Below are positions 1 to 11,894 of a stretch of 64,000 bases of DNA, in pieces (position 1 is the stretch's first letter; the number at the start of each line of letters is the position of its first letter). The stretch is from Channa striata (Eukaryota; Chordata; Actinopteri; Anabantiformes; Channidae), in assembly GCA_033026295.1 (NCBI GenBank), contig CM065170.1, positions 20,532,040 to 20,596,039 of the forward strand, in the 5' to 3' direction. The notes beneath the pieces are model-generated. The model did no database searches and was not told the origin of the DNA. It saw nothing but the letters and a program-made list of their open reading frames with translations. Both the position numbers and the translations under genes were made by a program.

Positions 1-1440
1 CAATAAAAGTTTTAGGAGAGTGGTAAAATATATCTTTTGCAGGGATAATTTGATGGCTGCAACCGCCACAAAGTTCTAATGTAATAAAATGTATGAAACC
101 AATGTATTTCATAATATGTATATTCTTCTATATATTTATAGTGATTGTGATTTCTTTCACCTTCAGATTTAGTTAGTTGTCCTTGTGCTGGAAAGTCTAC
201 AGCAGTTAGCTAAAACCGTGTCACTCTGGCAGGGCGTGGCATGTGGGGTGGCCATCAGATTTTGCCACCAGTGTGCCAGTGCAGATCCCCCCTCTGGCCC
301 CGCCCCTGGAATGTTCTGTGAAAATCACATAAATATTTCTCTTTGTGGATATAATAAAATCTCAAACAGTGCACAGACAGCTTTAGATTTGGGCAGCTGC
401 TGTGATGCTCACTGAGACAGGAGGTTGTTAACCAACCAAAGGTTCCCTGGGTCCCTCAGTCCACATGTTGAATTGTCCTTGACTGAGGCTGTGTTTGTTG
501 GGCCTTAATAACCGAATAATGAGGTTTTTTTAACGAAGGATCTTCTGCACAGTGCAGCCTAACACCAAGTTGTTGCTGTCTGTTCTACATGTGTACAGAG
601 GGGGTGTTTGAATACATTTTTCATGCCCATCTGAAGACAATCTGTAAAGCTCTGCTGAACTGCTGAGGCAACTCTACCTTTATCACTGATCCCAGCACCA
701 TTCAAGCCTGTACTGAACAATCTGTAATGGCAAAACATGACACACTTTGGCACAGACTCAGCAAACCAGTTCTGCACTCAACCAATGTGACTTTGTAATT
801 ACTATTGATTGAAGAGTTGTGCACGACCATACATGCTGTGACAAACACACAGTCTGGGAGTCCCTCTCTATCAATTATTTGAGGTGTACCGGTTTCCAGG
901 CTCTTCTCTGATAGGTACATCCAGGACCTGTTTGATCCATATCTTTAAACGACAACTTTGGTCATAAAAATGCAGTGTATCACATAGTTTTCATTATTTT
1001 TATAAGTATGTAAGTTTCTATTAACCATCTTAAAACTCAATTTTCATTGATGAAAAATTCAAACCAAGGAGTATGACTCTTTTTTTATGGATCAGAGAGG
1101 TAGCTTAGGGACTGTCAAGTATACAAATGGCTTTTTTTTCTCTTTCTTTCCTTCCTTTCATTGCACTGCATCACACTTTTATTTAATTGGTCCTGGGCTC
1201 AATAAAGGGAAACATTTATATTTTACAGTTATTGGTTAAATGGCAGTGCCCCCTATCCAGGCATTAACCAGCTGAAGTGCTGCTGGGTCTCTATCTATGA
1301 AGAGAGAAATTGTGGGAAAGATTTATTGTTAAATTGATGTGTAATATACTCATATTTTAAGAGGGCATTTCTTAACTTTCTAATAATAAGTAGCCTGTAT
1401 GAGTCTATTACATCCTCATAATATCTTAGATGTTTTTGAA
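1..1440. other. Unique AT-rich DNA, no gene recognised
   Basis: No open frame here resembles a known protein, and no repeat family was recognised. The short frames on both strands have no motifs and no splice-site support. It reads as intergenic or intronic background. Confidence 0.5.
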
Positions 1441-1441
1441 T

Positions 1442-1470
1442 TCAGCCCTTGGCATTTAACCAAGGGCTGA
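1442..1470. repeat. Perfect 11-bp hairpin, 7-nt loop
   Basis: The arms at 1442-1452 and 1460-1470 are exact reverse complements (arm TCAGCCCTTGG). The loop is CATTTAA. It could be an RNA hairpin, the end of a small foldback element, or chance. No flanking duplication was seen. Confidence 0.7.
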
Positions 1471-1624
1471 CACGATCAAACTAAACCTATCTCTTTTTTT
1501 CCTCATCATTTGTATTTGTATTGTTTTTTTTGTGGTTGTGTTTAAGAAAAGTACTAGTAGGTTCAAACAGACATATCACAGCTGTTTTACACCAAAAATC
1601 CTCCTGACATTTCTTTCCCCCTAA

Positions 1625-2460
1625 ACAGCTGGAAACGTGCTTTTGGATGCTGCACAAAATGTGAATAAAACAAAATACAATGATTTGCAAATTATTTGAA
1701 ATCTACAATAATTGGCCACTTTATTAGATACGCTGCTAACTGCTGTTTACTAAATATTTAATCAGCTAATCACGTGTAGACATGGTCAACATGATCTGTT
1801 GAAGTTCAACGTGATTTATGCAACTTTGGATGTGGAAAATATCCAGTGAGCAGTAGTTTTCTGTTGAAAATGCTTTTTTAATGCCAGGGGTCAGAGGAGA
1901 ATGGCAAGACTAGTTCAAGATAAAAGGAAACAAAAAAATCAAATAACCGCTTGTTACAACTGAGGTTTGCAGGACAGCATCTCTGAATGCACAACACGTC
2001 AAGCCGTGAAGCAGATGGGCTGCAGTAGCAAAAAACCACACCAGGTGCCACTCCTGTCACCTAAGAACAGGAAACTGAGGCTACAGTTCACAGGGGTCAC
2101 CAAAACTGGACAAGTGAAGATTGGAAAAACGCTTCCTGTTCTGATGAGTCTGGATTTTCACTCTGACATCCAGATGATATTGTCAGAATTTGGTGTAAAC
2201 AACATAAAGACATGGTTTTATCATTCGTAATTTGATGCCAACGTGTCTCAAAGATGTTGGGACAGGGGTGTTCATCGTAAATCATGATAGTGACCTGTTT
2301 CCAAATAACCTTACTAGCGTTGAGATGCTTTACCGCGTGTTTTTTCTTTCTGTCCGTCTTTGTTGAAATTACACAACTTTGCCCGTGTCCTAACTTTTTG
2401 AAAATATTGATGATATCAAATGGAATGAATATAAAAATCACTTGAATCAAGATTTGATTG
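1625..2460. mobile_element. MITE-like fish repeat split by a Tc1-like insertion
   Basis: The left part (about 1640-1700) and the right part (about 2228-2460) both resemble a dispersed fish repeat. The left carries the complement of an end containing AATCATTGTATT. The right carries a motif close to GTTGGGACAGGGG. In that repeat these pieces are normally separated by a short AT-rich stretch, but here a Tc1-like relic lies between them (1713-2227). This implies the Tc1-like element inserted later. The family is recalled by pattern and I cannot name it. Confidence 0.45.
1713..2227 (+). pseudogene. Tc1-like transposase relic, copy 1
   Basis: The left end has the terminal inverted repeat start GGCCACTTTATTAG typical of one abundant fish Tc1/mariner family. 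Downstream sequence matches the N-terminal DNA-binding part and the start of the DDE domain of a Tc1-type transposase, the enzyme that cuts and pastes the element. The relic stops near 2227, before most of the catalytic domain, and has several frameshifts and stops. Sequence between the left end and the coding part is also shortened. It cannot encode an active enzyme. A relative of the same family lies at about 11160-11890. Confidence 0.7.
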
Positions 2461-4659
2461 CAAATGACTGCTTGTTATAATTACCACAACACGAAAGCTG
2501 GTGTCTAGTTAAAAAAATGGTCTTAGTAATGTTGATAGTTTCTAAGAGAAACTGGGAGGTCAAACAGGGATCTGCAGAGCCCCAGAGACCAGATCAAAGA
2601 CATCTGCTATTATGAATAATAACAGTCAAGCTGTGGTCCTGCTGTCTCGCTCATTGATAAGTGTCTATTCAGCCCAGCCGGGTTGTTAAAGCACGTTGTT
2701 TTTGAATGTTTAGCCCTTATGTCTCCATTACAGCACAAAGACACAGACAACTAAACAATGCAGGGACACTAACAGTATAGTCTATGCACTGTACAATATC
2801 ACCCTGCTCTCTGCACCATGAGCTGCAGATCTTGCTGAAGTCTGCTATAAAAAAGGCCCTTTAAAACTCTTTGCACTGAACAGGCATGTTTTTAAATCAG
2901 CTAATAATATCTTTATCACACTTGGTGCTAGGGAGTGCTTTTTTAGATGTAGTTTAACGTTCTAGTTGTTTTACATTTATACTATTCCACAGCCAATCAG
3001 CCCCTCGCTTTCCCTCACCAATTGAAATCACAGAGCTTCAGCAGCTCACACATCCTTTGACATTTACGCAACAATTTAGTGGATTCTTGTTATGCATTTA
3101 TTCATCAGCTCATTCATTTAACCACTCATGAATACAAATGTGATAGGTGGCCTGTCATTTCAGACCTTAGTCCTCCAATTTTGCCTCTGAGGTTGATGCA
3201 ACACTTCCTCATGCATATACATTAGTCCAATGAGGAAATAAAAGGCACAAACATCAGAAGAAAGTGCAGCCATGCAATTAAAGAGACAGTTTCCTCCCTG
3301 ATGTTAGAACTGCAACGTCCAGTGTTTCGATGGGAATTAAGAGAGAATGTGGATGTACTGTGATGCCCTCTTGTGTAGCTTTCTGTTGTTCGTACTGTAG
3401 TTACACTCTCAGTGGTAACACAAAGGGCAGCTTGCTACTATAGTTAGAAGCCAAGTAGAGCAAATTACTCTTTCAGTGGATGCAGCTTTTTATCCCCCCA
3501 AATGTCCAATTGTGGTACATCACTCCAGGACAGAGGAGAAATTTAATCTTTGAGAATTTTGGATGGTACTCAGATGTGTGCTTTATATATGAAAGAGACA
3601 AAGAAGAGAGAACACACAGTCCCCTAGAATAGTCTTTACAGTTGTACTATGGCCTTTGTTGCAGTGCATTCGGGCAGTCATACATGATTCATACTGGCCA
3701 GTGCATCTTCCTTGGGGTGTCACCGCTTTTCTCCTTCAACAAAAAATGGAAAGTTATGACATTTACTGAAAATGAACCCTTTCTCTTAGGAAGCTCAGTG
3801 ACTGTTTCTCCAGCACGTAGCTATGCTAGTGTTGTGTCTCGAGGGTCGGCAGTGTCAGTGGGTTAACCAAGGTATGTGTTTTTTATTATTATTATCTTGC
3901 ACCTCAAAGGATACATATTCTGGACAATGGTGGAATCCTAGTTTCCTCTGACTGTTGTTGCCTATGTTTGAGTGCAACCCTGTCTCCTAAAACTACATTT
4001 TCCGATAACTAAACTGCCCAGACAAGTAACACATAGTAAACGATGCTTATATGCACTCCTTTGACTCATCAGGAGCAGTTGAGGCTTCAGTCAAGGAAAC
4101 TGACATGTCGCCAGGAGAAACACGGGGACAACAACTACTGACACGTGATTTGTTGACACCAGCCCTACTTAAACCATCCGGTTGTATGAATATGGCAAAA
4201 ATGAAATTATTTATGATTATTTTGACTGTGAAAGCACTCAGTCTAGGTTTGCAAAAAATGATGGTCTCAGTGCTGAAAACTACATTTTTACCGAGTGCTA
4301 TGATCAGGTCAGCAGTAACTACCTGCTAAATTAATTGACACTGTCATCAATCTCAACAACTGGCTTGTTTGTGGTCATACTAATTATCATAGTTTTTCAC
4401 TGAGTATGGTATTGTTCTGTTGGTTGAACATTTAGCTCAATGTGTATCTGGTTACACAAAGCTGCTAAAGTTGCAATGCTGTAGGCTCTTAGTCTTTTTA
4501 TATGTCAGACACTATTATATAATTGTGTGCTAATGTGATCACCTGGGGCCTTGGCCCTGATATAGTCCGTTTATACAAAAATGTGAACATGAAGGTGTAA
4601 CGACAATAAATAGGAACTGTAGAGTTTGAAGGTGCAGAGATACCTTAGCCATCTTTCAC
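2461..4659. other. Unique DNA, no gene recognised
   Basis: The short frames in this stretch have no recognisable domain. A frame ending at 3866 and another at 4051-4329 lack splice-site or motif support. No repeat family was recognised. Confidence 0.45.
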
Positions 4660-4664
4660 TGTAA

Positions 4665-4850
4665 CCCAGCACAGTGGTGCTGCCATACAGCTAGAAGGTC
4701 CTCGGTTTAAATCTGCCTTCCAGCTGCAGCCTCTCTGTGTAGAATCTTAGTTTGCATGGTCTCCCTGTGCCTGCTCGGATTTCCTCTGCATACTCTGGTT
4801 TGCTTCCTACAGCTGACTGTGGAATGTGCTGGTGTGTGCAATGCACATGC
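4665..4850 (+). repeat. tRNA-headed fish dispersed repeat, degenerate
   Basis: The order of blocks (a head with CAGTGGTGCTGCC, a B-box-like stretch, then a part derived from CTGTGTGG and a TCTCCCTGTGC block) matches a common fish tRNA-derived repeat. Copies lie at about 27128-27345 in the same orientation and at about 7395-7610 inverted. It is diverged and non-coding. Confidence 0.55.
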
Positions 4851-4889
4851 ACTGTAATATCTGTAAATACATGCTGATACATGTCTTTA

Positions 4890-6185
4890 CCTTTTATGTT
4901 TTAGGCTGATTTTATTTGCTATCGGGCTGCAAATGAGCTTTTCGTGGCCTATATTTATGGTACCAGTTACTTAGTTGCAATAAAGTTTAGCTATGTTTTC
5001 CCTGAAAAAAATTAATAAATTAACTGAAAAAGCTAAATTGAATAAATTAAACTGTCTGTTACATTCTTTAATAAATAAAAATGAAAAAAGTGCCAGTCCC
5101 AGTTTTGCATCCGTGAGCACTTTAGCAGGAGAGATGCCATCTACGTAGATGGATGGATAAGGGAATCTGATGCTAATTAGCTTGTGTGTATAAACAAAGC
5201 CATCATGGCATTGGAGGATGAGGAGTTGATTGCATCTCTCCTCATCATCACCCCTGCTCTTCTTTATCAACATTAGTTTGAAGAGTGTTTGCTTGGCAGA
5301 GGAAGCCAAACATGAGTCACTCGGGGTCCTTACGTGGATGCGACACATATACAGTTCATTCTGGGCTCTTTGTATGTTTTTCGTTGGTTCAGCTCAGTGG
5401 AGACACATACGTTGGGAAAGTCATTTCATGCTTATTGTTTACTTAATCAGGAATTCTAATTGCTTAGTGTGACTAATTGTCTTATGAAATAGTAACAGTA
5501 CGTTGTACTCCCATGTCATGCTATTTGTATGCATTAATGAAATTTTCATATACATGACAAGGCCGTGGGCAACTACTGCTTCACAGTGATATTATTTATA
5601 TATTTTTTTCCCTTCAATCCTCCTGACAGTGTCACCATCAATTACCCTGAGAGAGAATATGAAACGTCAAAGGCACATGTCAGCGCCAAAGAAAGAAACA
5701 CACAACATCTACCAATAGAGCTAAACTCCGATAATTCGCCATGTGCCAAATTATACAGAGCTTTGTTGAAGTTGAAGTCTGATCTATTAATCAGTTAATA
5801 TTCTGCAGAAAAAAGGCTAGAGCATGACTTAAACATGAGACTGCTTATATGCAGTGTTGTTCACATAAAATGTTGGAATGTCTCATAGTTCATGTCTGTG
5901 GCTTTCAGTCCCAACCCAAATGTTTTCTTCTGAATCTTTAATAATGGACACAAATATTTATTTTTTTGTTTTTTTCAGAGCAAGCCTAGGCATTAATCTG
6001 CATCTGAGTGTTACTCTGTTGTACAGAAGTGTATGTATTCTGCCGAAAGAGGACACACTGGTTTGTGTGGAAAAATGAGGACGTTAATACTGGGATGACC
6101 ACCCCTTAACAGAGGAGGTGTTCTACAACACTGCTCATCAGCTACCAGCAGAGTGCTCCTGACATTATTCCCAAGGAGGTTTCAA
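4890..6185. other. Unique DNA with weak acceptor-like sites
   Basis: Pyrimidine-rich tracts ending in AG occur before about 5628 and 5979. The frames that follow have no recognised domain, so I do not call exons. Otherwise nothing was recognised. Confidence 0.4.
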
Positions 6186-6189
6186 AGTG

Positions 6190-7370
6190 TGTTGACTTTA
6201 CATGCACTAGTAAGTAACCAAGTTACAGTCGGATTAACCGTCATGTAAATGGGTAAACTGGTTACCAAAATCGAGATAGGGGATTAGGGAGACCTGATAT
6301 CGCCAGATCAATTTCTCTGCCATCTATATGTACTGTAACCATGTTTCTAATCAGTTTTCTCCACAGTGCATATGCATAACAAAATCTGTGGACAGGGCAG
6401 CAAATTACAGAATGAGGGAAAGATTATTGACTAGGGGTTGCCAACTCGTTTTTAAATCATAAAATGCCTTGTAGAAGTCTACAAAGCACTTTATGAGGGA
6501 CGGTGGACTTTACTTTCCACCATAGATTTCTTTGGTAACACACATACAGTTTATAAAGCAATTATTTTTTATTATTATTTTTTCAATTGTGCTCATCAAG
6601 CTGCAAAGAAATGCTAAACAAGTTTGATTTTTCAACACTATGGAGGAGGGCTTCATGAAATGTAATATTTAGTAAGTACCCCTTAATTACAAAATGGGGC
6701 CACTGTGGCACAGTAGGTAGCGTGGTCGTCCACAAGTCCTGCATTTTGCTGCATAGCGGCTCCTCCATCAGTGTGAGTGTGTTTGTGTGTGTGAATGGGT
6801 GAATAAGAAGCAGTTTAATGCGCTTTGAGTATCAACAGGTAGGAAAGTGATAATATAAATGCAGACCATTTACAAAATGCAGCCCTGTACATACCGTTGT
6901 TATTCGCACCGATCATGTAATGTTTAATTAAAGAAATATTAAGGTACGCTTTAAACACAAAATTTTTCATTATGTTGCCCCATTACTCACCAAAATCTGC
7001 TTATTGCTGTCAACAAACAACAAATATGCATCCATAGGTCCTGTGGAGGGACACCGTTGTTACAAATAAGTAAGTGTACTGTAGTTAGTCTGTATGACGC
7101 TGGCTGTAATCTAAAGCATTACCATTTTTTTATGAGACGGTTTGTGTTATGTATTGTGAGCTGTGTCTCTTCCCTCTTTTTTCCCTGTGCTGTCACTCTG
7201 CAGTGACATGAACACAGAAAAAAAGAAAGGAAGAAGAAAGAAAGACAGCAGTTTTCACTACAGTTAAACTCTGTGGGCCTTCCAAATAAGTCTAAAGGGG
7301 AGCAGAAATCAGATTACTCTGGATTTACGATACAATCCACCTGTGGCAGTTTATCATGTGTAGGGGAGCA
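6190..7370. mobile_element. Unnamed MITE-like family A, copy 1, split by a SINE
   Basis: The left end (about 6190-6420) and right part (about 7140-7330) match two other loci, 24348-24915 and 48836-49400. The shared left part has a terminal stretch of the form TTACATG..GTAACC, a block near GATAGGGGATTAGG, and a TTCTCCA stretch. The shared right part contains TTCCAAATAAGTC. No coding capacity is visible. A tRNA-type SINE at about 6694-6870 sits inside it and accounts for part of the extra length. The superfamily is not established. Confidence 0.5.
6694..6872 (+). repeat. tRNA-derived SINE, family S1, internally deleted
   Basis: An RNA polymerase III A box (TGGCACAGTAGG) lies at 6706-6717. The B-box region is deleted, so the head joins directly to the TGCTGCATAGC block. 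The body ends with a GAAGCAGT...GCTTTGAGTA tail and an ATAAATGCAGACCATTTAC end. The same body is at about 29640-29840 and 27500-27712. It is non-coding and spread by LINE enzymes. Confidence 0.7.
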
Positions 7371-7394
7371 GGGGGCTGAAAAATATTCCAGCTG

Positions 7395-7610
7395 TCATAA
7401 GGTGAGAGGCAGGGTCCACCCCAGACAGGTCCCCAGCCCCTTTAAGGGCTAACATAGAAAGACATACATAGGGAGACAACCAGGGTCATTTTAGAGTTAC
7501 TACAACACATTCCACACAGATAAGTCACGGTCGGTTGAAGGAACATACCCTCAACCTTCTAGCTATGAGGTGGCACTCCAACCATTGTGCTGTTTACAGT
7601 AACCAGTGCG
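7395..7610 (-). repeat. tRNA-headed fish dispersed repeat, inverted copy
   Basis: Read on the minus strand this has the tRNA-like head (complement of GAGGTGGCACTCCAACCATTG), then the body, and ends near the complement of AGGCAGGGTCCACCCC. This is the block order of the repeat at 4665 and 27128. It is diverged. Confidence 0.55.
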
Positions 7611-7739
7611 TGCAAACTCTCTTCCGCGATTGACCAAGGAAGCTGATTATTGTATTGGGTTAATTATGTGCATATCAACGCACACTCGTGACCTTAATGA
7701 CGCACACGATTACACAGTGAAAAAACAACCCACAGCTGG

Positions 7740-8520
7740 TCTCAATAACCACATCATTGTCATCAAATGATTGACTCCAGAGGGGATAAATTCCTGGGAC
7801 TCCTGGAAGATGACAGGTGGAATGTTTTGAAGAACTTGAAGCAAGTCTTTTGATCACAATTTTGGACCAGGAAAACAGGAAATTTGCTACAACTATTGCA
7901 TATCTAGTATCAAACCACTCCTGATCCAGAAGCGCCGGAAGCATCTTATCTGGGCTGAAGAGAGAAGAAAGTGGATCCTTGCTCAGTGGTCCAAAATCCA
8001 GACTGAAGTAAATATTGCTTTTCATTCGGAAATCAAGGTTCCAGAGTCTGGTATAATAGTGAAAAAGGATACAATCCACGTTCTTTGAAGTACATTGTAA
8101 GGTTTCACAGTTGGTGATGATTTGGGGCATATCATCTTTCTGTGTCTGTACATTTTTTTGAAGTCTAAACTCATGTTTCTGTCTGCTCACAACCTGTACG
8201 GAGGTGTTGATTTCTTTTTACAGCAGAACTTTTCACAATGGCAAAACGACCACTAACTGGTTTGATGACACTGATAATATTGTGCTCAACTCATCTGACC
8301 TGAACTCCAAAGAGCATTTTGGGGGATATTATCAAGAAGAACATGAAAAAAAAACCTTGAAGCAACAACACAGACAAACTGAAGGCAATCTGGTCTACAA
8401 TTACACAAGAGCAGGCTGATCACAACCATGTCACTATATATAAAAGGTGCCCAAACCACAATAAATAAATAGAGTTTCAACTTTTCAGAAGTTGGACATC
8501 TCTGTATTATATTTATACAG
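7740..8520 (+). pseudogene. Tc1-like transposase relic, second lineage
   Basis: From about 7900 the plus strand matches the middle of a fish Tc1-type transposase: a WAEE-like segment, the region around the first catalytic Asp, and the segment ending in a GDDLG-like motif (GTGATGATTTGGGG). After a deletion near 8160-8200, homology resumes in the C-terminal DDE part (around 8230-8430), including the SPDLN-like region. Stops and frameshifts are frequent and the second catalytic region is missing. The minus-strand frame at 7675-8190 is a shadow. This lineage differs from the copies at 1713 and 11160. Confidence 0.65.
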
Positions 8521-8744
8521 AGAATGTATTCATTTATTAAAATTCAAATTTATTTTAGGACATTTTTAATTTAATGAGCTCTAATTATCAAAGAGGGTGT
8601 GGTTCTCTTTTGGCAACCTATTTTAGAACCACCTCTTCTTAATGCTCCACCTCCCACTTTGACATTAATAACAAAGCTGTAGTAGATTTTTTTTTCTATT
8701 TTTCAACCTAAAACTGAATTTACAGCCTAATAAGATTAGATATG

Positions 8745-8975
8745 ATTCAAGTATTTACATTTAGCAGACGCTTTTATCCAAAGCAACTTACAGAGTAATT
8801 TGGTACATACATAAACAGTGGTGATGGCTGCCACGCAGGGTGCTCATCACCACTGGGAGCAACTGGGGTTTCTGTTTCCTCTCAAGGACACTTCAACATG
8901 TAGCAAGCAGGGACTGGGGACCGAACCACTAACCCTGTGGTCCATGGACAACTTGCCTTACCAACTGACTATTAA
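8745..8975. repeat. Fish dispersed repeat with L2-type tail sequence
   Basis: It starts with TTAGCAGACGCTTTTATCC followed by AAAGCAACTTACA. This is the complement of the 3' end of the L2-type element at 33711-35145. A body with CACCACTGGGAGCAA and a tRNA-gene-like complement follows. It is probably a minus-strand SINE or LINE-tail unit that borrowed the L2 tail. Non-coding. Confidence 0.55.
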
Positions 8976-8989
8976 ATTGCACAGGTGGT

Positions 8990-10264
8990 CATAATGTTAT
9001 TTCTGATTGTGTGTGTGTTGTGTGTTTTAATATCATAAAACACTGAGTGATCTTCAAAATGACAATTCAGTCACTGATACTTTTTTCTTCTCCTTCTGAT
9101 GTAGTTCAATCATGTAGTCCAGTTTATTGGTACATCTGTCAGAGGTGGGGGGGGGGTATTGTGGAGGTTGCCAGAGAGACTCCATCAGAATTGGCTCAGT
9201 TATGAATTATGTGACAAATCAGGATAAACTGACACCATAACATACAGACTGCTATTGTTTTAGCAGTCTGTATGCTAAATTTTCACATATACACAATAAT
9301 GTGACTATCACATATACACAATCACCCGACCAAACATTAGTAGAAGGACTATCGACACCTGAGGCCAGCTCTTAAGTCCTGCAGTTATCCTAAGTGGGCC
9401 TTAAACAAGATGGCGTCCAGATCCAACAGAAGGACAACAGACAGAGCAGAGACTCAGAGTCAAAGGAAAACCCTGACGATTCCTTATATGGCTGGAGTGT
9501 CAGAGAAGCACAAAAGCATCAGAAAACACCACATACCTGCTCACTTCAAACCCACAACACACCAAGACTAAGAAATCTAAAAGACCAACAACCTAAACAC
9601 GAGAAGAGCAATGTAGAGTATCTCCAGTAAGTCCATGTGACATGTCTAACATGTTTAACTTATGTTTTATAACAGCTTATATTTGCTTTTACATGATTTG
9701 TATTTGCATGTAACAGTACAGTAAGAGAGTTTTCTACTTAAAGGTCTGACCTCAGCTAGCATGTCTGCCCACTGTTGCGGCAGCAGCTGCTGTGTGCTGT
9801 GTGCATGTGTGTAGGAGCTGCCCCGCCCTCTGTTAGAGAGCCAGGAAACGTCATCAGAAACATTATAGTTATAAATTCATGTCTGTTAATCTCACTCAGC
9901 GCAAAAATCTCTTTACAATAATAGCACAGCAGATAAAATGTGCAAGTAATGTGCGATTCACATGGGTGCAAAATGTGGTATCCCTGTAATTTGAAATATC
10001 AAAAAATAATTTAAATAAACCAAAGACTTTTAACAACATATATTTAATTTAAGACATATGTCAGTACAATTGTTACTTCAGAATTTAATTACATAATTTT
10101 TGCATTCATATTTACATTATTTTAATCTTAACTTTTTTATCCACCCCTTGATATATGGTATAAGCATTGTAGTAACATCATAAAATATATAGGTGCAAAT
10201 TTTACATCCTCCCAGGTAAATTTATTAAAATAAACTCTAATTTATAATGTAACAAATGTAATTG
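8990..10264. other. Unique DNA, no gene recognised
   Basis: Contains a ten-G run at 9147-9156 and the hairpin at 9241-9274. The frame at 9394-9630 is hydrophilic and has no motif. No gene or repeat family was recognised. Confidence 0.45.
9241..9274. repeat. Perfect 13-bp hairpin, 8-nt loop
   Basis: Arms 9241-9253 (CATACAGACTGCT) and 9262-9274 are exact reverse complements. The loop is ATTGTTTT. It may be a small foldback element, a microRNA-like hairpin, or chance. The stem is short for a canonical pre-miRNA. Confidence 0.75.
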
Positions 10265-11060
10265 TAAGGGGGTGGTATAAAAAAGGACTTAAAGGTGGTG
10301 ACGACAGAAGTATGTAAATAAAGATTTATTAAAAGAAGCAAAATTAAAAAATCTCACTCCAAAAAGGGGGGACAGGAAAGAAACAAACAAAGCATAAATG
10401 AAAAGAACTAAATAGCAAACAAGAACTAAGGTAAGTAACCATGCTTCAACTGTGTGCACAAATACAAACGCACAAATCATATACCAAATAAAATGACTCC
10501 ACAGAAACAAACTGATAGAGAAAACAAATGACTAAACCTATAACAGAAAACAGCTTAACAGGTGCAACAGATAATCAGAACCAAGGAAAAAAGAAAGTAA
10601 CAAATTGGGATAAATTAATACTAAAGCAGACCAGAAAGAAAATGAACATAAATCCAAACTCAAAAGTTGAAAGACAAGTAGTAAAAACAAAGGAGGACAG
10701 AAAGGAACAAAGAAAATCACTAAATTAACAAAGACAAACTGGTGGTCAAAACTAAAGGGATAGACAAACACATACAATCTGATGACCAAACCTCAGAGCA
10801 AAGGCAACATAAAGGACCAGAGACAAATGCCGATGAGGACTGGCATGCCATGGGGTTAGTCAATGAGACAAACTAGCAACACACTGAGGGGGGGGGCTGG
10901 GTTTGAAAAAACAAGAAGACAGATGAAATCAATAGGGAAAAACTAATAAAGTAAAGAACCTCAAAAGGAACTAACAGGGAAAGTAAAGCAATACGACAAA
11001 ATAAAAGTCCAAGGCACAAAGTAAACACAAATAGAACCGGCTAACAGTAATATCTAAATG
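10265..11060. repeat. A-rich, purine-biased stretch, probable diverged repeat
   Basis: The plus strand is strongly rich in A and in AAAC/AAAG words, with a CAACACACTGAGG block and a nine-G run at 10888-10896. This resembles the complement of a T-rich interspersed element common in fish. The open frames on both strands follow from the composition and have no domain. The family was not determined. Confidence 0.4.
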
Positions 11061-11159
11061 GGGACAAAATATGGTGGTAAGATTTTGTGATAAAAATATA
11101 TATTTGTTTTAGTGCTTTTGATATGTCAAAATAAGGGGATGCAGACTTTTGCACCTAAC

Positions 11160-11890
11160 AGATGCATTTAGATATGGCCAAGGTGGGGAAGAATGTTGGA
11201 GAAGGGTGAAATAAGTGAAAGTGAACGTGGCATGGTTGTTGGTGCCAGATTGGCTGCTCTGAGTCTTTCAGAAAGTGCTGATCTACAGAGATTTTCATGC
11301 ACAACCATCTCTGGGGTTTACACAAAATGGTCTGAAAAAGAGAAAATACCCAGTGAGTGACAGTTCTCTGAGCAAAAATTCCGTATTGATGCCAGAGGTC
11401 AAGAAAGAATGGTCAGATGGGTTTGAGCTGATGGAAAGGCAACAGTAAGTCAAATAACAAGGCGTTACAACCAAGGCATGCAGAAGAGCATCTCTGAACC
11501 CATGACACGTCGAGCTGTGGAGCAGTTGGGCTACAGCAGTAAAAGACCACACTGAGTGCACCTCCTGTTTATCTAAGGGCAGGTAACTGAGACTATAAGT
11601 TGCAAGGGCTCACAAAAATTGAACAATAGAAAAACATTGGCTGATCTGATGAGTCTAAATTTGCGCAGAGACATTTAGATGGTGGGATCGCAATTTGGCG
11701 TAAACAACATGAAAGCATAGAGCACCATGGGATGTGGTGGAACGGGAGATATGAATCACAGATGTGCAACTGCCAAATCTGCAGCATGTGCATGGTACTA
11801 TTGTGTCGATAAGAACTAAAATCCCCACGGAATGTTTTCACCACATTGTTGAAATTATGTCACAATTATTGCACTTCTGAATCCAACGAG
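11160..11890 (+). pseudogene. Tc1-like transposase relic, copy 2, catalytic core deleted
   Basis: Same family as 1713-2227, but it starts further into the transposase: a segment containing GAACGTGGCATGGTTGTTGG, the helix-turn-helix region, then the DDE N-terminal part. Near 11720 the sequence jumps from a block ending CATGAAAGCAT to GGGATGTGGTGGAACGGGAG. That skips the centre of the DDE domain, including the middle catalytic residue. It then ends in the C-terminal part near 11890. Stops and frameshifts are present throughout. It is inactive. Confidence 0.75.
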
Positions 11891-11894
11891 GGGG

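Noticed and set aside
5628..5798. Acceptor-like CCTGACAG followed by open frames
   Set aside because: Two frames are plausible, neither shows a domain, and there is no donor or neighbouring exon support.
5979..6078. T-rich tract ending TTTTTTTCAG followed by a 33-codon frame
   Set aside because: A good acceptor consensus, but the frame has no domain, and T-rich tracts ending in AG are frequent in AT-rich DNA.
7675..8190. 171-codon minus-strand open frame
   Set aside because: It is the antisense of a Tc1-like transposase relic on the plus strand, so a shadow.
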